This document shows positions 1 through 8,841 of a stretch of DNA of 64,000 bases, piece by piece. Origin of the DNA: CAZVCG01 sp964649675. GTDB taxonomy: Bacteria > Pseudomonadota > Alphaproteobacteria > UBA9219. The translations under genes and the position numbers were made by a program. The notes below the pieces were generated by a model that saw only the letters and a program-made list of their open reading frames with translations, was not told the origin of the DNA and did not search any database. The DNA is taken from positions 1-64,000 of the forward strand of contig CAZYPX010000001.1 of NCBI GenBank assembly GCA_964649675.1. Reading direction: 5' to 3'. Positions within the stretch are counted from its first letter, which is position 1, and every line of letters starts with the position of its first letter.

Positions 1-2103
1 GCCGCCTCGGTGCTGGCAACTTTCCGCACCGTGGCAGGGGAAAGTTTCACCCGCGCCCTGACGCTGGCGCAGGATATGTCCGCCGTTTTTGGGAAGGATC
101 TGACGGCCGCGACGCTCGCTTTGGGCAAAGCCCTCGAAAACCCTATCGAGGGGCTTGGCGCTCTGAGGAAGGTTGGGGCCGAGTTTTCCGCCACCGAGAT
201 GGAAATGCTCCAGAGCATGGTGGAGACGGGCAAAACCGCCGAGGCGCAGAAGATCATCCTCGACAAACTGGCAGGATCCTTGGCGGGATCCGGTGCTGCC
301 GAAGCGACGGGCTTGACCGGCGCAGCGCATCAGGTGTCGGTGTCCTGGAAGAACATGCTGGAAGCCATAGGCGAAACGTCTGCCGTTGCGGGCACGGCAC
401 AGGTATCGCTGGAAGCTTTGGCGGGAATGTTCCGGTCGCTTACCAGCCTGTTCAAGGACGAACCGCTTGCCGAGCAGCTGGCCAAGGCAAAGGCAGAACT
501 TCTGGAGCAGCAGCAGGTTCTGGAACGCCTGAACAATTTCAAGCCGACTGTCATGATCGACATGCCCGCTTTGCTTGCGAAGCAAAAAGGCAAAATCGCC
601 GAGTTGCGTGACGAGGTCGACAAACTGACGCAAGCCACGCAGCGGCAGCAGGAACAGGAAGCAGCTGATAAAACGAAGGCTTTGGCGGGCCAAGAAGCTG
701 CCGCCAAAGAAAACCGCGCCGAGATTTTGGCCTCGCAGCGCAAAAAGCTGGATGAAGCACTGGACAGGCTGGTCTCCGATCCTGCCGAGAAGATCGCCAA
801 GATCAACAGTGAACTGGAGAAAACCAAACAGCGCCTTGAAGCCCTGCGCGAAAAGGACGGCAGCAACAGCGCGAATGTCGATGCCGCCATCAAACAAGCC
901 GAAGCAATTGCCCGCCGCCAAACCGAAGCCGTTCAAAAACCGATCAACGATACGGCGCAAAAAGCCGCTGAGGCTAACCAGAAAGTTATAAGCGACCTCC
1001 AGCGCCAGTTGCTGGGTCTTGGAAATGCGCGGCAGGCGTTCATCGATCAAGCCGTCAGCCGCTTGTCCGAAAAAGCAGACGACGCAGAGAAATCCAAAAC
1101 GCGCGATCTTGCCGGGCAACTGTTCGATCAAAAGGCATTTGCCGATGCCGAAAAGATCATCACTGATCTCGGAAAGCAAATGGACAAGCTCAGCGACAAG
1201 CGCAAAGCTTTCGTTCAGGACGCGCTGGGCCGTTTACCTGAAACGGCAACGCAGGAACAAATCGACAGGACAAAGCAACTTGCCGAAGCGCTTTACGATC
1301 AGGGCGAGGCTTTCGCCAAACTCGACAAGCTGAAACAGGAAGGCAAGCAACTCACCGACAGCACGGCCACTGCGACGGAAGCTTATACCGAAAAAGTCGC
1401 GCGTCTGAACGAGATGCTCGCCGCTGGTGCCATCACGCAGGAAGTCTACAACCGAGGCAAAGCCAAGGCGACTGATACGCTGCTTGAAAACAGCAAGGAT
1501 CCTTTATCAGGAGCCATCCGCGCCATCCACAAATATCGGGAAGAATCAGAAGACGCGGCATCCGCCGTTGAGAAAGCCTTCACGGAGGCGATGAAAGCCA
1601 CCGAGGACGCCATTGTCGGCATGGTAACAACCGGCGAGTTTAGCCTCAACAAGCTTAACGAACTTGCCAACAGCGTCGTGGAAGACATCACGCGCATGAT
1701 GGTGAAAAAATCCGTTTCAGGGATTTTCGACTGGATCGGCGGTGCGATGGGAGGGGGAGACAGCGGAGGTGGTGGCGGTGGCTTCCTCGACGATATCTTT
1801 GGAGCCATTTTCCACGAGGGGGGCAAAGCTGGCGATCCCGCTTCTGCGCGGCAACTGCCTGCCTACGTCTTTGCGAGTGCGCCGCGTTACCACTCTGGCG
1901 GCATTGCAGGTCTTCAGCCGGGAGAAATCCCCGCAATCCTGCAACGAGGCGAAGTTGTCTTGCCGAAGAACAGCCACGCAACCGCGCCTGTAACGGTCGT
2001 CATGAACATCTCAACGCAGGATGCCAACAGTTTCCGTGCAAGTCAGGCACAGGTTGCTGCGGAAGCAGCACGGGGAATACAACGTGCGCGGAGAAATCTA
2101 TAG
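1..2103 (+). CDS. Phage tail tape measure protein, 5'-truncated by window edge
   Basis: The frame is open from base 1, so the true start lies outside the window; 700 residues are visible. The product should set tail length in a siphophage-type tail and leave through the tail tip during DNA delivery. Seen: a long Ala/Lys/Gln/Glu-rich coiled-coil stretch at about residues 150-480, a Gly-rich linker near 585-600, and a C-terminal segment with the repeated pattern HSGGIAGL...GEIPAILQRGEVVLP that ends many lambda-type tape measures. The next tail genes (DUF2460, DUF2163, NlpC/P60, tail tip) follow in GTA/siphophage order. The stop codon overlaps head-on with the stop of the reverse-strand acetyltransferase in the hexamer CTATAG. 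Family assignment is firm; exact length is unknown. Confidence 0.85.
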   Translation, partial: AASVLATFRTVAGESFTRALTLAQDMSAVFGKDLTAATLALGKALENPIEGLGALRKVGAEFSATEMEMLQSMVETGKTAEAQKIILDKLAGSLAGSGAAEATGLTGAAHQVSVSWKNMLEAIGETSAVAGTAQVSLEALAGMFRSLTSLFKDEPLAEQLAKAKAELLEQQQVLERLNNFKPTVMIDMPALLAKQKGKIAELRDEVDKLTQATQRQQEQEAADKTKALAGQEAAAKENRAEILASQRKKLDEALDRLVSDPAEKIAKINSELEKTKQRLEALREKDGSNSANVDAAIKQAEAIARRQTEAVQKPINDTAQKAAEANQKVISDLQRQLLGLGNARQAFIDQAVSRLSEKADDAEKSKTRDLAGQLFDQKAFADAEKIITDLGKQMDKLSDKRKAFVQDALGRLPETATQEQIDRTKQLAEALYDQGEAFAKLDKLKQEGKQLTDSTATATEAYTEKVARLNEMLAAGAITQEVYNRGKAKATDTLLENSKDPLSGAIRAIHKYREESEDAASAVEKAFTEAMKATEDAIVGMVTTGEFSLNKLNELANSVVEDITRMMVKKSVSGIFDWIGGAMGGGDSGGGGGGFLDDIFGAIFHEGGKAGDPASARQLPAYVFASAPRYHSGGIAGLQPGEIPAILQRGEVVLPKNSHATAPVTVVMNISTQDANSFRASQAQVAAEAARGIQRARRNL

Positions 2104-2568
2104 TTGTTTTGACATGAGAGAAGCTTCGCCATTCGCCGTCACTACATAATCTATTTCACTCCACCCATGTGTTTGATAGAGGGGGCGGGATTCTTCGGTG
2201 ACAAGATATAGCTGTTGAAAGCCCAATCGGCACGCTTCAGTCTCAAGCTTTGCGATCAGACGTGAAGCTATTCCCTTCTTTCGGTGAAAAGGATGCACAA
2301 AAAGGGACGCTAACCATGGCGATAAATCTGGACGGCCATCAAAATCAGACTGCCAAAGACTGATCATGCCCGCAGGCTTATTTGAAACCAAAGCGACGAG
2401 AGTCATGGGAAGGCTCTCTTTATTTGCCCCTTCAGAAAACAAAGCGATCGCTCTCTCTAGCGAGCCGCCGGATTGGCATCCCCACTGGCCAAAAGCCCAG
2501 CTTGCGCACGTTTCGATCAAGCCAGTGTGGTCGGCAAGGTAATCAATAATGATTGTTGGTTCTTCCAT
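2098..2568 (-). CDS. GNAT family N-acetyltransferase (prophage cargo)
   Basis: A 156-residue GNAT protein, expected to move an acetyl group from acetyl-CoA to an unknown amine. Seen: the beta4-alpha3 acetyl-CoA motif in VHPFHRKKGIASRLI (R-K-K-G-I-A at about residues 100-105), followed by LYLVTEESRPLYQTHGW, the usual beta5/alpha4 segment where the Tyr serves as general acid in many members. I chose the ATG at 2568 (MEEPTIII) over the longer frame starting at 2616 because the extra 16 residues are Cys/Ser rich and fit no GNAT start. The gene lies in reverse between two late tail genes and abuts the tape-measure stop, so it is probably phage cargo (a moron) with its own promoter. The substrate cannot be read from the sequence. 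Confidence 0.8.
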   Translation of the reverse strand: MEEPTIIIDYLADHTGLIETCASWAFGQWGCQSGGSLERAIALFSEGANKESLPMTLVALVSNKPAGMISLWQSDFDGRPDLSPWLASLFVHPFHRKKGIASRLIAKLETEACRLGFQQLYLVTEESRPLYQTHGWSEIDYVVTANGEASLMSKQL

Positions 2569-2614
2569 GTTCTTGCTCCTGCAACTTTGATAACACAGCA
2601 CGGAAATAGAAAAC

Positions 2615-3214
2615 ATGACCTTTCACGAAATCCGCTTTCCGGACGACATCGCCTATGGCGCAACCGGTGGGCCGGAATATCTGACGACCGTTGTTGCAAC
2701 GGCCTCCGGCTTTGAGCAGCGGAACGTGAACTGGGCGGCGGCGCGTGGGCGGTGGAATGTGGCTTCGGGGTTGAAGAACCAAACGCAGCTTAATTCGCTG
2801 ATCGCATTCTTTCGCGCGCGCAAAGGTCGTGCTTACGGGTTTCGGTTCAAGGACTGGACGGATTACAAGGCTTTTGCTCAGCCGCTTGGCATAGGTGATG
2901 GGACAAACAAAAACTTTCAGCTCGTTAAAAGCTATGCTTCTGGAACAGCTGGAGAAATCCGCACGATCACGAAGCCCGTGCAAGGAACGGTTAAGCCATA
3001 TCTCGCCGGGGTACAACAAACCTCCGGCTGGTCGGTCAACACGACAAATGGCGTCCTGACTTTTGTCACTGCACCTGCACAGGGCGTTGCTGTGACTGCC
3101 GATTTCGAATTCGATGTACCGGTGCGCTTTGACACCGACAGCATGGCCGTGACGATTGAGCAGATCGACCTGCACCAATGGTCGGACATACCGATTGTCG
3201 AGATACGAGTTTGA
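2615..3214 (+). CDS. DUF2460 phage/GTA distal tail protein
   Basis: A 199-residue protein of the DUF2460 (TIGR02217) family, the equivalent of RcGTA g12, which forms part of the distal tail. Seen: the family N-terminus FHEIRFPDDIAYGATGGPE, the conserved RNVNWAAARGRWNVASG block at about residues 37-53, and a C-terminal half with GFRFKDWTDYKA, PVRFDTDSM and IEQIDLHQW. Length matches the family. It is separated from the tape measure only by the reverse-oriented acetyltransferase, which must have entered between two normally adjacent tail genes. No membrane segment is seen. Confidence 0.88.
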   Translation: MTFHEIRFPDDIAYGATGGPEYLTTVVATASGFEQRNVNWAAARGRWNVASGLKNQTQLNSLIAFFRARKGRAYGFRFKDWTDYKAFAQPLGIGDGTNKNFQLVKSYASGTAGEIRTITKPVQGTVKPYLAGVQQTSGWSVNTTNGVLTFVTAPAQGVAVTADFEFDVPVRFDTDSMAVTIEQIDLHQWSDIPIVEIRV

Positions 3215-3267
3215 GATTACGGCAATATGAGCTAGAAAAGCTCAGAAGGCTTTCTTTTTTGGTATTC

Positions 3268-3840
3268 ATGCCCCGTTCAGGACTCGAAAAACTGTTCACC
3301 AAGCGCAGAATAAAGAAACTGCTGGCCTTGATTGCTGCATTAATTCTCGTTGCGATGGGCTACACGGAAATTCCAGTTGAACAACCCGATCTGATAGGTG
3401 TGGCATCCGTTATTGATGGCGACACCATAGAAATACACGGCAAACACGTCCGTTTTTTCGGAATGGATGCGCCAGAAAGCCAGCAGACATGCAAAAGAGA
3501 TGACAAGGAATATCTGTGCGGTAAAGAGGCCTCTATCGCGCTGGCTGATCAAATCGGACGACAGACTGTCAGATGCGACAAGCAGGATACAGACAAATAT
3601 GACCGACCTGTTGCCATCTGCTATGTAGGTGAGAAGGAATTGAATCGTTGGATGGTTGCCAACGGGCATGCGCTGGCTTACCGCCACTATTCTGATCGCT
3701 ATGTTTCAGAGGAACGACAGGCGAAGAAGGCACGCCTTGGTATCTGGGCTGGTGCGTTTCAAGCACCGTGGGACTTTCGTCATGCGCAGTGGGAAACTGA
3801 AAGACGCAATCAAACATCCAAGAGGCAAAATAGTCCCTGA
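3268..3840 (+). CDS. Thermonuclease (SNase-like) with N-terminal membrane anchor
   Basis: A 190-residue Ca2+-dependent nuclease of the staphylococcal nuclease fold, expected to cut DNA or RNA outside or at the membrane. Seen: one hydrophobic segment at about residues 17-30 (LLALIAALILVAMGY), then VIDGDTIEI, HVRFFGMDAPES (the Arg and Asp/Glu of the active site), KYDRPVAICYV and ERQAKKARLGIWAG, the full SNase motif series. I chose the ATG at 3268 over the frame start at 3178 because the earlier one overlaps DUF2460 and adds no family sequence. Set between two tail genes, it is either cargo or a nuclease used at infection. It is not part of the standard GTA tail set. Confidence 0.82.
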   Translation: MPRSGLEKLFTKRRIKKLLALIAALILVAMGYTEIPVEQPDLIGVASVIDGDTIEIHGKHVRFFGMDAPESQQTCKRDDKEYLCGKEASIALADQIGRQTVRCDKQDTDKYDRPVAICYVGEKELNRWMVANGHALAYRHYSDRYVSEERQAKKARLGIWAGAFQAPWDFRHAQWETERRNQTSKRQNSP

Positions 3841-3881
3841 CAAGAACAAGCTGCGCTGCAGCTCGTTCCCGCCAGTTCCGT

Positions 3882-4142
3882 TTATGAGCGATTGTCCAGT
3901 TGTGGACGCACGGCTCTAAGGCCAGCCAGATTTATTGTGTAAGGCTGCCCGTCTTTCGATGAAATAAGCCGCCTGTTCTTAAGCTTCGTAAAAACAGCCA
4001 ACGTGCAGTCGACGAGGATATATCCTTCACGGGTATAGCATTCGACAGCGACAATGCGGCCACGTTCGTTGCGATAGTGGACAATACGGCCACCTTTGGC
4101 GAGGACGTGAAGCGTCCTCTGTTCCAGTTTGGATACGTTCAT
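3882..4142 (-). CDS. yjhX: YjhX family toxin (UPF0386)
   Basis: An 86-residue protein matching the YjhX/UPF0386 family along its whole length (about 85 aa). Seen: EQRTLHVLAKGGRI at the N-terminus, VECYTREGYILVDCTLAVF in the middle, and QPYTIN...GLRAVRPQLDNR at the end. Escherichia coli YjhX has been described as the toxin of a YjhX-YjhQ pair, where YjhQ is an acetyltransferase; no yjhQ lies directly beside this copy, although a GNAT gene sits 1.3 kb away at 2098-2568. The gene is in reverse orientation inside the tail operon and has a private upstream region with an inverted repeat, so it is probably a separately expressed cargo gene. Whether it is toxic here is inference. Confidence 0.85.
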   Translation of the reverse strand: MNVSKLEQRTLHVLAKGGRIVHYRNERGRIVAVECYTREGYILVDCTLAVFTKLKNRRLISSKDGQPYTINLAGLRAVRPQLDNRS

Positions 4143-4160
4143 GTTGAAGATCCTGATGCA

Positions 4161-4172
4161 GTAATCAATTAC
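4161..4172. promoter_or_regulatory. Inverted repeat upstream of yjhX
   Basis: The sequence GTAATCAATTAC has 5-bp arms (GTAAT/ATTAC) around a 2-bp centre and lies 19 bp upstream of the yjhX start codon. This is a typical operator position. The regulator is unknown. Confidence 0.35.
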
Positions 4173-4176
4173 ACAA

Positions 4177-4203
4177 GGCGGGCAAACATCCGCGATGCCC
4201 GCC
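4177..4203. other. GC-rich hairpin between yjhX and DUF2163 gene
   Basis: Perfect 7-bp stem GGCGGGC/GCCCGCC with a 13-nt loop. No T-run follows on either strand, so an intrinsic terminator is not supported. It may be an RNA structure in the DUF2163 leader or a processing site. Confidence 0.35.
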
Positions 4204-4355
4204 GAAATCTCGTACAGGTTGATAACCGGAACCCTTGGAAGGCTCTCGGTTACCCGATTACTGCAATCTCCAACATCCAGCCTCGATAAGACGGTTTAGA
4301 CCTGCAAACGCAGGCATTTGCTTGAGTACCAAACACCTCGTTAGGCGTCAACATC

Positions 4356-5198
4356 ATGAAATCCGCTACATCCCAACTTGCAGCGCACCTTGCGGGTGAG
4401 ACGACCACGCTTGCGACCTGCTGGAAGGTCACGCGCCGCGATGGGGAAGTGTTCGGGTTTACGGATCATGATAATGATCTCTCGGTCGATGGGCAGATGT
4501 ATGAGGCGCGAACGGGTTACACCCGATCTGCCGTTCATGCGATTGCCGATTTGTCGGTTGACAATCTCGACATTGAAAGCGCACTCGACAGCGAAACGCT
4601 GAACGCCGCCGATTTGCGCGCGGGCGTGTGGGATGGGGCCGAAGTTGAAATCTTCCTCGTTAACTGGGCGGCGCTTGCTCAAGGCAAGATCATCCTCAAG
4701 CGCGGCACCATCGGGCAAGTTGATCTGAAGGACACGGTGTTTAAGGCCGAACTTCGTGGCCTGACACAGGCGTTGTCGCAACAGATTGTCGAACTTTACA
4801 CGCCGGACTGCCGCGCTGATCTCGGCGATAGCCGATGCAAGGTAGAGATTGCCGCGCTGACAGTGGCAGGCAGCGTTACCGCTGTAACGGATCGCTATGG
4901 CTTCACCGATACCTCACGCACTGAAGCCGATGGCTATTGGAACGGCGGGCTTGTGACGTGGACGAGCGGCGCAAACGCTGGGCGTAAAATGGAAGTCGGC
5001 ACGTTCGCGGCTGGCGCGTTTTCTCTCTTTCTGCCCATGCCCTCCGAAATAGCCGTGGGTGACACGTACTCCGTTTATCCCGGATGCGACAAAACGTTCT
5101 CAACCTGCAAATCACGCTTCAACAATGTTCTGAACTTTCGCGGCGAGCCTCACGTCCCAGGCAGCGACAAAGTTCTGACTTACCCGGATCACAAATGA
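4356..5198 (+). CDS. DUF2163 phage/GTA tail protein
   Basis: A 280-residue protein of the DUF2163 (TIGR02218) family, equivalent to RcGTA g13, part of the distal tail/baseplate hub. Seen: the N-terminal LATCWKVTRRDGEVFGFTDHD block (residues about 18-38), the central CRADLGDSRC, and the Cys-containing C-terminus YPGCDKTFSTCKSRFNN. The conserved cysteines are typical of the family and may bind metal, by analogy with other tail hub proteins. The stop overlaps the next gene's start in ATGA, showing translational coupling with the NlpC/P60 gene. Confidence 0.88.
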   Translation: MKSATSQLAAHLAGETTTLATCWKVTRRDGEVFGFTDHDNDLSVDGQMYEARTGYTRSAVHAIADLSVDNLDIESALDSETLNAADLRAGVWDGAEVEIFLVNWAALAQGKIILKRGTIGQVDLKDTVFKAELRGLTQALSQQIVELYTPDCRADLGDSRCKVEIAALTVAGSVTAVTDRYGFTDTSRTEADGYWNGGLVTWTSGANAGRKMEVGTFAAGAFSLFLPMPSEIAVGDTYSVYPGCDKTFSTCKSRFNNVLNFRGEPHVPGSDKVLTYPDHK

Positions 5199-5641
5199 CG
5201 ATTACGCGCGAAGATGCGGTGGCCGAAGCCCGTGCGTGGCTAGGTACGCCTTTCAAACACCAAGGCTGCCTGAAAGGCGTGGCTTGTGATTGCATCGGCC
5301 TCGCCAAAGGCGTCGGACTTGCGTTGAGCCTAGTGGACTACGATCCAAACACGCCAGAAGCTTTGGCTTATGCCAATTCCTCCATGCTGCCGGACAGCAA
5401 GCGCATGCGCGAAGCATTGGGCAAATGGCTTGTACCAATCCCTGTACCCGAAGCGACCTTGGCAGACCTTCTGTTCATGGCATGGGGCCGTGAGCCGCAA
5501 CATGTTGCACTGATCACGGATAAAGGCATCATTCACAGCTATTCCGGCGTCGGGAAAGTTGTCGAGCACAGCCTCGATGAACGTTGGCAGCGGCGTGTCA
5601 CGGCGGCGTACCGCTACCCGTACTTCGTTGGGCGTGACTGA
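5195..5641 (+). CDS. NlpC/P60 family tail-associated peptidase
   Basis: A 148-residue cysteine peptidase equivalent to RcGTA g14, expected to cut peptidoglycan peptides during cell entry. Seen: the catalytic Cys in VACDCIGLAKG (about residue 32), the His in PQHVALI about 72 residues later, and a C-terminal WQRRVTAAYRYP end as in the GTA homologs. I chose the ATG at 5195, which overlaps the DUF2163 stop, over the longer upstream frame from 5084 because it matches the family start (EDAVAEARAWLGTPF). The next gene begins one base inside its stop codon. Confidence 0.88.
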   Translation: MTITREDAVAEARAWLGTPFKHQGCLKGVACDCIGLAKGVGLALSLVDYDPNTPEALAYANSSMLPDSKRMREALGKWLVPIPVPEATLADLLFMAWGREPQHVALITDKGIIHSYSGVGKVVEHSLDERWQRRVTAAYRYPYFVGRD

Positions 5642-8600
5642 TGGCCATTCTCGCTCTTGGTCTCGCTGGCGCTGGTCTGACCTCCGCTATGGGCATCGGC
5701 GCGTCCATCGGTTGGATGGGCGGCGTTATGCTCGGCAACCTGCTGTTTGGCGGCGGAGGCAAAAAACAGACAGTCGAAGGGCCACGGCTGGACGACCTTT
5801 CGGTTCAGACTTCGACATACGGAGTCGCGGTGCCGCTTGTTTACGGCACTATGCGAGTTTCGGGTAATGTGATCTGGTCGACCGATCTTAAAGAAACGCG
5901 CCATGAAGAGCATCATGGCGGTGGCGGCAAAGGAGGTGGCGGAGGTGGTGGGAGTACCACGGTCAGTTACACGTATTCGGTCTCGTTTGCCGTGGGGCTT
6001 TGCGCGGGGCCTGTATCAACTGTACGGCGGATATGGGCCGACACAAAGCTGATTTACGATGCAACGGCTTCGAACACGCAGTCGATGCAGAAGTATCCGG
6101 GCGTGGTGCGCATTCATACAGGCGCGGAAGATCAACAGCCGGACAGCACGATAGAAATGCACGAGGGCGTCGGCGATGTCCCCGCCTATCGAGGGCTTTG
6201 TTATCTCGTGTTCACGGATTTGCAGCTGGCGGATTTTGCCAACCGCATTCCGAACGTCAGCGCCGAAGTCGTGGCATTCGGCGGCGCAGCCTGTGATGCT
6301 GTAATTCTGCCTCCTGTTCCAAACATGTTCCGCGATGGCGGCGTGATCGATCCGGCGCGAGGAACGCTGGTGTGTGTCAATGCCATCAACATTTTCAAGT
6401 ACGACTTGATTGGCAATCGCTTGCTTCTGAATGCATCGCTTGGAGAAAACGATGTCTACGGTGACCTCGCGGGGCTAGACAGCCAAGGCTATTATTATCA
6501 CGCCACCGACGCTTACGGTGTTGGGATGCATCTTGCCAAGCGGCACCCGGAGTCTTTGGCTCTGGTCGCAAAAACCAAAACGCGTGTTCCGTTTAGCCCC
6601 AGCGGATTTGTGCGCGGGGATAAAATCTTCGCCTTCTATTCACGGCGAGTGTACGACCTCGACTTTGGAGAAATTGTCGATCTTTCAGAAGTCTTCCCCG
6701 GTTATTCCAGTCCCGGTGCTCCCATGTGTCAGGATTCTGGCGGTACCTACTGGCAGGCTGGCGGCGACAGGATACGCAGCACAGACGCTGAATGGGACAT
6801 AACGGCGTGGACAAACGGGCAAAGGCCGGATGCCTTGTTCTGGGACGATTACACAGGGCATTTGTTCTTTAAGAACAACCTGTTGAAGCGAATTGTCAAA
6901 TGGCACCCCAGCAGCGGGTATGCCGGTCATGTCGATAACGTGGCCTTGGGCGCAGGGTTCAGCCTCCAGTCTGACTATGCCCTTCCACAGAGTGGCCGCT
7001 TTTGGTCGGCAGGAGATGCAGCAGCCACGCTGGTCGATCTGGTCAGCATGCGAATTGAAAAATCCATCAACCTCTTGCCGTATCTGCCGACCAATGCAAC
7101 CCACTTCGGCGGCTGCTATGAGAAGTTCACCCACTCGGTCGTTATTATGACCGATGCGGGGGAGATCAAATACCCGCTAGAACGTTATGGCTCGGATCAG
7201 GCGGCGCTATCGGACGTGTTGGAAGACATCTGCCTAAAAGCAGGACTGAAGCAAACGGACATCCTGACGAACGAAGTCAGCCAGTCCTTGCGCGGTTACG
7301 TTGTCACAAACCGCATGGCGGCGCGGGAAGCGCTGGAGCCGCTGCTTGGCTCGTTTTTTGTCGATGCGGTGGAAACGGACGGCGTGTTGCGCTTTGTCCC
7401 GCGCGGTGGCGCATCCATAGCAAGTGTTTCGTATGACGATCTCGGCGCGGTGGAAGGCTCGAACCGTGATGAGCCGATCCGTGTCACTGAAACGCGCAAG
7501 CAAGACGTTGAACTTCCGCAGCGCATTGACCTGACGCACTCGGATCCTGAAAGGGATTTTCAGAATAACACGCAGCACGCTGCGCGGATCACAGGTATCA
7601 CACCGACGCTGAACAAAGAAAGCATTCAGCTTGCTATGAACCTGACGGCAACCGAGGCCGCGCAGGTTGCCGACAAAACACTTCGCAATGCGTGGATCGA
7701 GCGCAACTCCTACACCTTCGACCTGCCGCCGAAATGGTTGAGGCTTGATCCGGCGGATGTGATCGCTGTCAATTTGCAGGACGCAACGCTGAAGCTACGC
7801 CTCAATCAGGTCGACTTCGGCGGCAACAACATCGTGGCTTGTAAGGCTGTGGCCGAGGATGAGATTTCTTACATGTCGAATGCAACAGGCACAGGCGTAG
7901 CAATTCCTTCCGTTCCTATTGGCATCGCCGTACCCGCAGCGTTGTTCCTGATGGACTTGCCGATGCTCAGGGTTGAGGACGATTGCCTCGGCCTCTACTA
8001 TGCCTTTGGGTTGCGTGACGCCAGCAGTGCTTCTTTATACAGATCGCCGGATGAACTCGCGTGGAGCATTATCGGCATCGGTACAAACGGCCCCGCCTTT
8101 GGCTGGGCGGCAAACGTTCTGTGCGATACGCCAAGGCCGTGGACATGGGACGAAGATAACAAGGTTCAAATTGCCCTGTCGCATGGCTCATTGGACAGCA
8201 AAACGATGCTTGAGGTTCTGAACTGGGGCAACGCAGCGCTATTGGGCAGTGAGATCATCCAGTGGCGCAACGCGACCTTGCTGTCGGAAGGGCTTTATGA
8301 ACTCTCCGGCCTGTTGCGCGGTCGGCGCGGGACAGAATGGGCTACGGCCTCGCATAGTGTGGGTGAAAAGTTCGTGGTTTTGGCAAACGAAGGCTTATAC
8401 CGGACACCCTTGCCTTCAACCGAGATCGGCAAGACTTCCTATTACAAAGCTATGGTTTCCGGTGGGAATTGGGACGATGCGCCGGATTTCCCGCATACGT
8501 TCAACGCCGCCAGCCTGCGCTGCTTCTCGCCCGTAAAGATAAAGGGGACGCGCAACGGCTCCGGCGATCTCACGATCACATGGCTGCGCCGCCCGCGCTG

Positions 8601-8841
8601 GTACGGCGAGTGGCTGGACAGTGTCGATGTGCCTTTGTTCGAGGACAGCGAGGCGTATGAGATCGATATCCTGAATGGAACGCAAGTGGTGCGAACGATG
8701 ACATCATCAACGCCAACTGTCGATTACCTCGCTACGCAGCAAGGCGAGGACTTCGGTGCTGCGCAATCCGCCATCACCATCGCCGTCTATCAGCTTAACC
8801 CCATTGTCGGACGCGGTTACGCCGGAAAGGCCATCGTATGA
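5641..8841 (+). CDS. GTA/phage tail-tip host-specificity protein (megatron-like)
   Basis: A 1066-residue tail-tip protein, equivalent to RcGTA g15, expected to contact the cell surface and open the tail. Seen: a hydrophobic Gly/Ala-rich N-terminus (residues 1-45), the conserved VPLVYGTMRVSGNVIWSTDL (about 65-84), a low-complexity His/Gly stretch near 90-105, a domain at about 330-480 that reads like a repeat or propeller-type insert rather than the GTA TIM barrel, and the conserved RVTETRKQDVELPQ (about 620) and GLYELSGLLRGRRGTEWA (about 885) blocks. It is shorter than RcGTA g15 (about 1300 aa). The variable middle is the likely receptor-specificity region. Coupled by overlap to genes on both sides. 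Confidence 0.85.
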   Translation: MAILALGLAGAGLTSAMGIGASIGWMGGVMLGNLLFGGGGKKQTVEGPRLDDLSVQTSTYGVAVPLVYGTMRVSGNVIWSTDLKETRHEEHHGGGGKGGGGGGGSTTVSYTYSVSFAVGLCAGPVSTVRRIWADTKLIYDATASNTQSMQKYPGVVRIHTGAEDQQPDSTIEMHEGVGDVPAYRGLCYLVFTDLQLADFANRIPNVSAEVVAFGGAACDAVILPPVPNMFRDGGVIDPARGTLVCVNAINIFKYDLIGNRLLLNASLGENDVYGDLAGLDSQGYYYHATDAYGVGMHLAKRHPESLALVAKTKTRVPFSPSGFVRGDKIFAFYSRRVYDLDFGEIVDLSEVFPGYSSPGAPMCQDSGGTYWQAGGDRIRSTDAEWDITAWTNGQRPDALFWDDYTGHLFFKNNLLKRIVKWHPSSGYAGHVDNVALGAGFSLQSDYALPQSGRFWSAGDAAATLVDLVSMRIEKSINLLPYLPTNATHFGGCYEKFTHSVVIMTDAGEIKYPLERYGSDQAALSDVLEDICLKAGLKQTDILTNEVSQSLRGYVVTNRMAAREALEPLLGSFFVDAVETDGVLRFVPRGGASIASVSYDDLGAVEGSNRDEPIRVTETRKQDVELPQRIDLTHSDPERDFQNNTQHAARITGITPTLNKESIQLAMNLTATEAAQVADKTLRNAWIERNSYTFDLPPKWLRLDPADVIAVNLQDATLKLRLNQVDFGGNNIVACKAVAEDEISYMSNATGTGVAIPSVPIGIAVPAALFLMDLPMLRVEDDCLGLYYAFGLRDASSASLYRSPDELAWSIIGIGTNGPAFGWAANVLCDTPRPWTWDEDNKVQIALSHGSLDSKTMLEVLNWGNAALLGSEIIQWRNATLLSEGLYELSGLLRGRRGTEWATASHSVGEKFVVLANEGLYRTPLPSTEIGKTSYYKAMVSGGNWDDAPDFPHTFNAASLRCFSPVKIKGTRNGSGDLTITWLRRPRWYGEWLDSVDVPLFEDSEAYEIDILNGTQVVRTMTSSTPTVDYLATQQGEDFGAAQSAITIAVYQLNPIVGRGYAGKAIV

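Noticed and set aside
2543..3178. Reverse-strand 211-codon frame opposite the DUF2460 gene
   Set aside because: Overlaps a certain tail gene and the acetyltransferase start; Arg-rich shadow.
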